Shown one piece after another: positions 1-5,833 of a DNA stretch of 10,910 bases. Source of the stretch: Bacteroides sp. UBA1773 (GTDB lineage Bacteria; Bacteroidota; Bacteroidia; Bacteroidales; Bacteroidaceae); NCBI GenBank assembly GCA_002315285.1, contig DCGR01000011.1, positions 3,791 through 14,700 of the forward strand. Reading direction: 5' to 3'. Position 1 is the stretch's first letter. The number at the start of each line of letters is the position of its first letter. The translations under genes and the position numbers were made by a program. The notes under the pieces were generated by a model. That model ran no database searches, was not told the origin of the DNA, and saw only the letters and a program-made list of their open reading frames with translations.

Positions 1-67
1 GACGGATTCGAACCGCCGACCCTCTGCTTGTAGGGCAGATGCTCTAAACCAGCTGAGCTAAACGCCC
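1..67 (-). tRNA. tRNA-Val (anticodon UAC), 3' end cut by the window edge
   Basis: Read on the minus strand from position 67, the sequence folds as a tRNA. It has a 5' acceptor strand GGGCGTT, a D arm (GCTC...GAGC), a 5-bp anticodon stem TCTGC/GCAGA, a variable region GGGTC, and a T arm GGCGG-TTCGAAT-CCGTC with one G-U pair. The 7-base anticodon loop is CCTACAA, which puts TAC at positions 34-36 and means valine. The 3' acceptor strand and discriminator base (about 8 nt) lie outside the window. Position 33 reads C where U is nearly universal. The tRNA lies downstream of trpS on the same strand but has its own promoter at 93-123. Confidence 0.93.
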
Positions 68-92
68 AATCGTCCTCGTTTCAAAAGCGATG

Positions 93-123
93 CAAAGATA
101 TGGCTTTTTTTTGATTCACCAAA
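93..123 (-). promoter_or_regulatory. Bacteroidota-type promoter of tRNA-Val
   Basis: On the minus strand, TTTG at 123-120 is followed by a 19-base spacer and TATCTTTG at 100-93. This is an exact match to the Bacteroidota primary-sigma pattern TTTG-N19-21-TAnnTTTG. Transcription would begin roughly 5-8 bases further on, leaving a short leader of about 20 bases before the tRNA 5' end at 67. The tRNA can therefore be transcribed independently of trpS. Confidence 0.75.
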
Positions 124-139
124 ACTTTTTGCAAGTTTT
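121..139. terminator. Weak A/T hairpin between trpS and tRNA-Val
   Basis: AAAACTT at 121-127 and AAGTTTT at 133-139 form a 7-bp inverted repeat with a 5-base loop, just after the trpS stop codon (150-152, minus strand). It could help end trpS transcription. The stem is AT-rich, and in the trpS direction no T-run follows it; the T-run lies on the other strand. It also overlaps the -33 element of the tRNA promoter, so the terminator role is doubtful. Confidence 0.25.
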
Positions 140-149
140 TTTGAAAAAA

Positions 150-1244
150 TTATTTCCTGGCAAAACGAGCTGATTGCTCTGCAATGAGTGCTTCGTCATC
201 GAAATAATTGATTTTCATTGCCTTTCGTACATCGTCGAGTGTTTTTGAGGCAGTTTCGCGTGCCTTTTCGCAACCTTGCTTCAGGATGTCGTAGATGGCA
301 GGAATGTCTTTTTCGAATTCCTTGCGGCGTGTGCGAATGGGTTCGAGTGTCTCCTGCATTACGGCGGCGAGAAGCCGTTTCACCTTCACGTCGCCCAAAC
401 CACCTCGGGTGTAGTGGTCCTTGAGCTCCTGCAGGTTGGCATAATCGGGAAGATAACGTTGGAAATGTTCGTCGCGGCAGAATGCGTCCAAATAGGTGAA
501 CACGGTGTTGCCTTCCAGTTTCCCCGGGTCGCTGACGCGCAGGTGAGTCGGGTCGGTGTACATGCTTCGGATTTTCTTCTCCACCTCATCGGCGGGGTCG
601 GACAGGTAGATGCAGTTGCCAAGGCTCTTACTCATCTTGGCTTGACCGTCGGTGCCTGGCAGACGCAGGCAGGCAGCATTGTCGGGAAGGAGAATCTCGG
701 GTTCGACAAGGGTGTCGCCGTAGATGAAATTGAATCGGCGGACGATTTCGCGTGTCTGCTCGATCATCGGTTCCTGGTCTTCGCCAACGGGAACGGTCGT
801 GGCGCGGAACGCGGTGATGTCGGCAGCCTGACTGATGGGATAAGTGAAGAAGCCAACAGGGATGGATGTCTCGAAGTTGCGCATCTGGATTTCGGTCTTC
901 ACGGTCGGATTGCGTTGCAAACGCGACACGGTAACCAGATCCATGTAGTAGAACGAGAGTTCCGTGAGTTCGGGAATCTGCGACTGGATGAACATGGTGG
1001 TTTTGGAAGGGTCGAGGCCACATGCCAAATAGTCGAGTGCGACTTCGATGACATTCTGCCGTACTTTCTCAGGATTGTCCATGTTGTCGGTGAGGGCTTG
1101 TGCATCGGCTATGAAAACAAACACCTTATTATATATTCCAGAATTCTGTAATTCCACTCTTCGGCGTAGTGATCCCACGTAATGGCCAATGTGAAGACGT
1201 CCGGTGGGACGGTCGCCGGTAAGGATGATTTTCTCTTTCTTCAT
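150..1244 (-). CDS. trpS: Tryptophanyl-tRNA synthetase (TrpRS)
   Basis: Cytoplasmic class I aminoacyl-tRNA synthetase that charges tRNA-Trp with tryptophan using ATP. The protein is 364 aa from the chosen start. The HIGH signature is at residues 18-21 (within PTGRLHIGHYVGSL), GEDQ of the tryptophan/ATP pocket at 154-157, and an intact KMSKS loop at 203-207. It belongs to the TrpRS branch that starts ILTGDRPTG and has HIGH, familiar from streptococci, rather than the HxGN form of E. coli. The reading frame stays open to 1334. However, the probable promoter -7 box lies at 1272-1279, so the far-upstream start cannot be used. ATG at 1244 (MKKEKI) fits the family N-terminus best; ATG at 1253 (MQKMKKEKI) is the alternative. 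No frameshift or missing motif was seen. Confidence 0.95.
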   Translation of the reverse strand: MKKEKIILTGDRPTGRLHIGHYVGSLRRRVELQNSGIYNKVFVFIADAQALTDNMDNPEKVRQNVIEVALDYLACGLDPSKTTMFIQSQIPELTELSFYYMDLVTVSRLQRNPTVKTEIQMRNFETSIPVGFFTYPISQAADITAFRATTVPVGEDQEPMIEQTREIVRRFNFIYGDTLVEPEILLPDNAACLRLPGTDGQAKMSKSLGNCIYLSDPADEVEKKIRSMYTDPTHLRVSDPGKLEGNTVFTYLDAFCRDEHFQRYLPDYANLQELKDHYTRGGLGDVKVKRLLAAVMQETLEPIRTRRKEFEKDIPAIYDILKQGCEKARETASKTLDDVRKAMKINYFDDEALIAEQSARFARK

Positions 1245-1271
1245 TTTCTGCATTATTATTGAAATTGGTTG

Positions 1272-1279
1272 CAAATATA
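1272..1279 (-). promoter_or_regulatory. Probable -7 box of trpS
   Basis: The minus strand reads TATATTTG here, a perfect TAnnTTTG box about 20-30 bases ahead of the trpS start codon. No good TTTG lies at the expected upstream distance (the best is TTCA at 1303-1300), so the -33 half is weak. The position excludes the longer trpS reading frame that begins at 1334. Confidence 0.5.
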
Positions 1280-1320
1280 AAGCAAAATATCGAAAAATTT
1301 GAAGAAAACGAGCACTTTGT

Positions 1321-1351
1321 TTTGTGGTCAGCAAAATATGTTGTTATTTTG
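1321..1351 (+). promoter_or_regulatory. Bacteroidota-type promoter of carB
   Basis: TTTG at 1321-1324, a 19-base spacer, and TTATTTTG at 1344-1351 match TTTG-N19-TAnnTTTG except for one base in the -7 box. The implied transcription start is near 1357. This leaves a very short leader to ATG 1365 or ATG 1371, and it excludes the ATG at 1299. It stands back to back with the trpS promoter. I see no room for a classic attenuator or riboswitch in this short leader. Confidence 0.6.
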
Positions 1352-1364
1352 CGCAAACTACAAC

Positions 1365-4300
1365 ATGGGTATGAAAAAGCAATTAACAAAAGTCCTGGTG
1401 TTGGGCTCTGGAGCCCTGAAAATAGGCCAGGCAGGTGAATTTGACTATTCAGGTTCACAAGCGCTCAAGGCATTGCGTGAAGAGGGAATCAGTTCCGTAT
1501 TAATCAATCCAAATGTTGCGACAATCCAAACCACTGACGGCATAGCTGACAAGGTGTATTTCTTGCCAGTCACTCCTTTGTTTGTGGAAGAGGTCATAGA
1601 TAAGGAACGACCTGACGGAATTTTGCTGGCCTTCGGTGGACAGACAGCCTTGAACTGTGGCACGGAACTTTACAACAAAGGTGTGCTGAGGAAATATGGT
1701 GTGGAGGTGCTGGGCACTTCGGTTGAGGCCATCATGAACACCGAGGACCGTGAGCTGTTTGTGGAGCGGCTGAACGAGATACCGATGAAAACGCCACGCA
1801 GCCATGCCGTGGAGAGCATGGAGGCAGCGCGAGAAGCTGCGCACGAACTGGGTTTCCCTGTGATGGTGCGTTCGGCATACGCTTTGGGCGGCCAAGGCAG
1901 TGGCATTTGTGCCGATGAGGAATCGTTTGTGAAACTGGCCGAGAGCGCATTCACCTTTTCCGAGCAAATTCTGGTGGAGGAGTCGCTGAAAGGCTGGAAG
2001 GAAATAGAGTTTGAGGTGATACGCGATGCCAACGACCATTGCTTTACGGTGGCCAGCATGGAAAATGTGGATCCGCTTGGCATACACACGGGCGAGAGCA
2101 TCGTAGTGGCTCCAACCTGTTCGCTCTCTGACGAGCAGGTGGAATTCCTGCAAGGACTTTCGGTGAAGTGTATCCGTCACTTGAACATCGTGGGCGAATG
2201 TAACATACAGTATGCCTTCAATGCGGTGACAAACGACTATCGTGTGATTGAGGTGAACGCTCGCCTGAGCCGTTCGTCGGCATTGGCATCAAAGGCCACG
2301 GGTTATCCGCTGGCATTCGTGGCTGCCAAGATAGCGCTTGGATATACCCTCGACCAGATAGGCGAGATGGGTACACCCAACTCTGCCTACGTGGCTCCGC
2401 AACTGGACTACCTGATATGCAAGATTCCACGTTGGGACCTGACGAAGTTTGCCGGAGTGAGCCGCGAGATTGGCTCAAGCATGAAATCGGTGGGCGAAAT
2501 CATGTCGATAGGCCGTTCGTTCGAGGAAATCCTGCAGAAGGGTTTGCGTATGATAGGTCAGGGCATGCATGGCTTTGTGGGCAATGAGCATACTCATTTC
2601 GACAATCTGGACGAAGAGCTGGCAAACCCGACCGACTTGCGTATCTTTGGCATTGCGGCGGCTTTGGAGGCCGGCTACACGGTGGAACGCATTTCCGAAC
2701 TGACGAAAATAGACCCATGGTTTGTTGTCCGCATGAAGAACATTGTGGATTTTACCAAGGTGCTTGCCCAATACAACAAGGTGGAGGAACTGCCTGCCGA
2801 CGTGCTTCGGAAGGCCAAGGTGCTGGGATTCTCCGACTTCCAGATTGCACGCTACGTGCTGAAGCAGCATGGCAACATGGAAAAGCAGCTGTTGGAAGTG
2901 CGCAAATATCGCAAGCAACTCAACATACTCCCTGCCGTGAAACGTATCAACACGGTGGCTTCGGCACAGCCAGAGCTGACCAACTACTTGTATCTGACGT
3001 ATGCCGCGGAGGGCTATGACGTGAACTACTATAAGAACGCCAAGTCGGTGGTGGTGCTGGGTTCGGGTGCTTACCGCATAGGATCGTCGGTGGAATTTGA
3101 CTGGTGCTCGGTGAATGCGGTGACCACGGCACGCAAACTGGGCTACAAGTCGATCATGATCAATTATAACCCCGAAACGGTATCGACCGACTATGACATG
3201 TGCGACCGTCTGTACTTCGATGAACTCTCGTTCGAGCGTGTGCTCGACGTCATCGACCTGGAACAGCCAGGAGGTGTGATAGTGTCGGTAGGTGGACAGA
3301 TTCCAAACAACCTGGCCATGAAGCTTTACCGGCAGTCGGTGCCCGTTCTCGGCACTTCGCCCTTGAGCATCGACAATGCAGAGGACCGCAACAAGTTCTC
3401 GGCCATGCTCGACCGGCTTGGCATTGACCAACCGGCTTGGAAGGAACTGACTAGCCTGGAGGACATGGAGGAGTTCGTGGACCGTGTGGGCTATCCGGTG
3501 CTTGTCCGCCCGTCGTACGTGCTGAGTGGCGCTGCCATGAATGTGTGCTACGACGAGGAGGAACTGAAGGAATACTTGCAGGCCGCCAAGGAGGTGTCGA
3601 AAGAATATCCTGTGGTGGTGTCGCAGTTCATGCAGGAAACAAAGGAAATAGAGTTTGATGCCGTGGCACAGGATGGAGAGGTGGTGGAATACGCCATATC
3701 CGAACACGTGGAATTTGCCGGCGTACATTCGGGCGATGCCACACTGGTGTTCCCGGCACAACGCATATACATTGAGACAGCGCGTCGCATCAAGCGCATA
3801 AGCCGTCAGATAGCCAAGGCACTGAACATATCAGGCCCGTTCAACATACAGTTCCTGGCCAAGGACAACGAGGTGAAGGTCATCGAGTGCAACTTGCGTG
3901 CTTCGCGTTCGTTCCCATTCGTGAGCAAGGTGCTGAAACGCAACTTCATTGAAACGGCTACTCGCATCATGCTTGGCGCACCCTATTCGAAACCTGACAA
4001 GAGCGCGTTCGACATAGACTGGATTGGCGTGAAGGCTTCGCAATTCTCGTTCAGCCGCCTGCATCGTGCCGACCCAGTGCTGGGTGTTGACATGTCATCG
4101 ACAGGTGAAGTGGGTTGTATGGGTGATGATTTCAAAGAGGCATTGCTGAGTGCAATGATAGCCGTGGGCTATGACATCCCGAAAAAGGCGGTGATGTTTT
4201 CTACGGGAGCCACGAAGTCGAAGGTGGAACTGATAGAGAGCAGTGCCATGCTTACACGGATGGGTCATCAGATTTATGCCACAGCCGGAACGGCTTCGTT

Positions 4301-4589
4301 CCTGGAGCAGCATGGCATAGCTGTGACACCGGTGTCCTGGCCGGACGAGTGTGAGGATGCCAAGGAGAACGTGATGCAGATGATAGCGGAACACAAATTC
4401 GACTTGATTGTGAACATCCCGAAAAACCACACGAAACGTGAGCTGACAAATGGCTATCGTATTCGTCGTGCCGCCATCGACCATAACATTCCCTTGATCA
4501 CAAACGCACGTTTGGCTAGTGTTTTCATACAGGCGTTCTGTACGTTGTCGGAACATGACATCCAGGTGAAGAGCTGGCAGGAATATTGA
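1365..4589 (+). CDS. carB: Carbamoyl-phosphate synthase large subunit (CAD-like type)
   Basis: Makes carbamoyl phosphate from bicarbonate, ammonia (supplied by the CarA glutaminase) and two ATP, feeding pyrimidine and arginine synthesis in the cytoplasm. The protein is 1074 aa from this start (1072 from ATG 1371), against about 1073 in E. coli. The first synthetase half opens with LGSGALKIGQAGEFDYSG near residue 14. The second, paralogous half opens with LGSGAYRIGSSVEFDW near 566. An MGS-like allosteric domain runs from about 943 to the end. The ATP-grasp signatures ECNIQY, EVNARLSRSSALASKATG and NPETVSTDYDMCDRLYF are intact. The stretches IGSSVEFDW, SYVLSGAAMN and SGDATLV recall animal CAD/CPS1 more than E. 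coli CarB (comparison from memory). No carA is adjacent; the gene has its own promoter and is followed by hairpins, so it is probably transcribed alone. Confidence 0.96.
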   Translation: MGMKKQLTKVLVLGSGALKIGQAGEFDYSGSQALKALREEGISSVLINPNVATIQTTDGIADKVYFLPVTPLFVEEVIDKERPDGILLAFGGQTALNCGTELYNKGVLRKYGVEVLGTSVEAIMNTEDRELFVERLNEIPMKTPRSHAVESMEAAREAAHELGFPVMVRSAYALGGQGSGICADEESFVKLAESAFTFSEQILVEESLKGWKEIEFEVIRDANDHCFTVASMENVDPLGIHTGESIVVAPTCSLSDEQVEFLQGLSVKCIRHLNIVGECNIQYAFNAVTNDYRVIEVNARLSRSSALASKATGYPLAFVAAKIALGYTLDQIGEMGTPNSAYVAPQLDYLICKIPRWDLTKFAGVSREIGSSMKSVGEIMSIGRSFEEILQKGLRMIGQGMHGFVGNEHTHFDNLDEELANPTDLRIFGIAAALEAGYTVERISELTKIDPWFVVRMKNIVDFTKVLAQYNKVEELPADVLRKAKVLGFSDFQIARYVLKQHGNMEKQLLEVRKYRKQLNILPAVKRINTVASAQPELTNYLYLTYAAEGYDVNYYKNAKSVVVLGSGAYRIGSSVEFDWCSVNAVTTARKLGYKSIMINYNPETVSTDYDMCDRLYFDELSFERVLDVIDLEQPGGVIVSVGGQIPNNLAMKLYRQSVPVLGTSPLSIDNAEDRNKFSAMLDRLGIDQPAWKELTSLEDMEEFVDRVGYPVLVRPSYVLSGAAMNVCYDEEELKEYLQAAKEVSKEYPVVVSQFMQETKEIEFDAVAQDGEVVEYAISEHVEFAGVHSGDATLVFPAQRIYIETARRIKRISRQIAKALNISGPFNIQFLAKDNEVKVIECNLRASRSFPFVSKVLKRNFIETATRIMLGAPYSKPDKSAFDIDWIGVKASQFSFSRLHRADPVLGVDMSSTGEVGCMGDDFKEALLSAMIAVGYDIPKKAVMFSTGATKSKVELIESSAMLTRMGHQIYATAGTASFLEQHGIAVTPVSWPDECEDAKENVMQMIAEHKFDLIVNIPKNHTKRELTNGYRIRRAAIDHNIPLITNARLASVFIQAFCTLSEHDIQVKSWQEY

Positions 4590-4590
4590 T

Positions 4591-4616
4591 GGGAACTCCC
4601 GACGGGAGGGTCTCCC
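4591..4616. terminator. Compact GC hairpin directly after carB
   Basis: CTCCC (4596-4600) and GGGAG (4604-4608) pair across a 3-base loop, and GGGA (4591-4594) can pair with TCCC (4613-4616) outside them. It starts 2 bases after the carB stop codon. There is no long T-run, so it may be a weak terminator or a 3'-end RNA-stabilising hairpin. Confidence 0.4.
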
Positions 4617-4625
4617 TTGCCTTGA

Positions 4626-4694
4626 CAAAAGCCAAGGTGAACGATGTCGTAGGATCATGACAGGATGGCCTACAACCGTTCACTTTGGCTTTTG
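4626..4694. repeat. Long imperfect inverted repeat in the carB-GH43 gap
   Basis: The left arm CAAAAGCCAAGGTGAACG (4626-4643) pairs with CGTTCACTTTGGCTTTTG (4677-4694) over 18 positions with a single G-T wobble. After a 2-base bulge (AT, 4644-4645) the pairing continues as GTCGTAGG (4646-4653) with CCTACAAC (4669-4676), also with one wobble. The total is 26 paired positions closing a 15-base loop. It lies between the end of carB and the promoter of the glycosidase operon. It may act as a bidirectional terminator or mRNA 3' hairpin, or be a palindromic dispersed repeat (REP/MITE-like). No transposase is nearby. Pairing was found by eye; which function applies is not shown. Confidence 0.65.
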
Positions 4695-4763
4695 GCCGTT
4701 CTGGTTGCATCATCGGTCGGGGTAACGATTGTGCAATTTGCGTGGAAAGTAATGTGCGGAATG

Positions 4764-4793
4764 TATGGTTGTGAGAATTTTTATCTATATTTG
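4764..4793 (+). promoter_or_regulatory. Promoter of the GH43-GH78-SGNH operon
   Basis: TATATTTG at 4786-4793 is a perfect TAnnTTTG -7 box. TATG at 4764-4767, 18 bases upstream, is an imperfect -33 element. The implied leader is about 35 bases, A-rich, and ends at ATG 4835. No operator or ECF-sigma motif was recognised. No further TAnnTTTG promoter was seen in the short gaps downstream, so this is the likely promoter for the whole run of five genes. Confidence 0.6.
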
Positions 4794-4834
4794 CAAAAAA
4801 TAAAGTTGAAGAACCAACATAACAAATTCGTGTC

Positions 4835-5809
4835 ATGAAGAAAACAATACTTTTGGGAATGACCTTGTGGGCGGTTACGACATTCTCGTTTGCCCAGGGT
4901 GCCTTGACGTTGGCCGACATCAATATCCGTGATCCCTTTATCTATGCCGACAAGGCTACGCAGACATATTACATGTACAGTTCCGCCACAGCAGCGGTGT
5001 CATCGTGTGGAGGTGCGCGTGGTGGTGTGATGGTCTATAAGAGCAAGGACTTGAAAACATGGAGCGCTCCTTCCGAGGTGATGGTCTTGCCGGAAGACAA
5101 CTGGATAACGGGCAGGATCTGGGCTCCTGAGATGCATGGTTATAAGGGCAAATATTATCTGTTTGCAACAGTCAACACTGACCTGACATGGAAGGGAGGC
5201 CAGAATGGAGGATGCGATTATACTTGGAGAGGAACGCAGATATTCTGTTCGGACAGTCCCGAGGGGCCGTTCAAGGCTTTTGATGACAGGATGCCTGCCA
5301 CCCCCTTCGACGAAATGGCACTCGACGGTACGCTATGGGTGGAAAACGACAAGCCTTATATGTGCTATTGCCATGAGTGGATTCAGACTAACGATGGTGA
5401 GGTGAAGCTCCTGCCGCTGAAGGATGACCTGTCGGGCGCTGACGGAACGTCCATCCGCCTTTTCTGCGCATCGGCAGCGCCGTGGGTGGAAAAGAAGCAT
5501 ACGATGGTGACCGATGGACCATTCCTCTACCGCAACAAGGCAGGGCGTTTGCTCATGATCTGGTCGAGCTTTACAGGCAGTGGATATGCCGTGGGACTGG
5601 CTTCATCGGTGACGGGTAAGATTGTGGGGCCTTGGAAGCAGCACGAACAACCGCTTTACACGAAGCACGGAGGACATGCCATGCTTTTCTGCGACTTCTC
5701 CGGTCAGCTGCATATAGTGCTCCATGCTCCGAACTCACCGGGCGGGGCTGAACGTGCGGTGTTGCTCGACGTGGCAGAAACTGTGGAAGGACTGGAAATG
5801 CGGGAATAA
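4835..5809 (+). CDS. Secreted glycoside hydrolase, GH43-like (arabinofuranosidase/xylosidase type)
   Basis: 324 aa with a Sec signal peptide (residues 1 to about 20, ending FAQ, no lipobox), so probably periplasmic. The rest is one five-bladed beta-propeller of the GH43 type. The inverting family acts on alpha-L-arabinofuranosides, beta-xylosides or galactosides. Expected key sites are visible: the general base Asp33 in IRDPF, WAPE at 96-99, the pKa-modulating Asp164 in LDGTLW, and His281 in GGHAM. The position normally held by the general acid Glu reads Asp227 (TDGPFLY), with spacing that fits the family. This is either a subgroup trait or a change in catalysis. There is no extra carbohydrate-binding domain. 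It is first in a run of glycan enzymes, 24 bp ahead of the GH78 gene. The exact substrate cannot be read from sequence. Confidence 0.85.
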   Translation: MKKTILLGMTLWAVTTFSFAQGALTLADINIRDPFIYADKATQTYYMYSSATAAVSSCGGARGGVMVYKSKDLKTWSAPSEVMVLPEDNWITGRIWAPEMHGYKGKYYLFATVNTDLTWKGGQNGGCDYTWRGTQIFCSDSPEGPFKAFDDRMPATPFDEMALDGTLWVENDKPYMCYCHEWIQTNDGEVKLLPLKDDLSGADGTSIRLFCASAAPWVEKKHTMVTDGPFLYRNKAGRLLMIWSSFTGSGYAVGLASSVTGKIVGPWKQHEQPLYTKHGGHAMLFCDFSGQLHIVLHAPNSPGGAERAVLLDVAETVEGLEMRE

Positions 5810-5833
5810 AACAAGCTTCTATACGGATAAATC

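Noticed and set aside
276..1151. Open 291-codon frame on the plus strand inside trpS
   Set aside because: It is antisense to a clear trpS with all motifs, shows no recognisable domain, and is explained by codon bias of the real gene.
1245..1334. Longer trpS start at 1334
   Set aside because: The probable -7 box at 1272-1279 lies inside it, and TrpRS relatives begin just before ILTGDRPTG.
1299..1364. Upstream extension of carB starting at ATG 1299
   Set aside because: It would begin ahead of the carB promoter boxes (1321-1351), and its 22 extra residues have no counterpart in the family.
2475..3761. 428-codon minus-strand frame inside carB
   Set aside because: Antisense shadow of carB, rich in His, Val and Gln, with no domain.
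4752..4838. 28-codon plus-strand frame overlapping the GH43 start as ATGA (possible leader peptide)
   Set aside because: Its first half contains the -7 box at 4786-4793, so its start codon would not be on the transcript.
4525..4923. 132-codon minus-strand frame across the carB-GH43 gap
   Set aside because: It overlaps the ends of two real genes, runs through the inverted repeat and the promoter, and has no recognisable protein signature.
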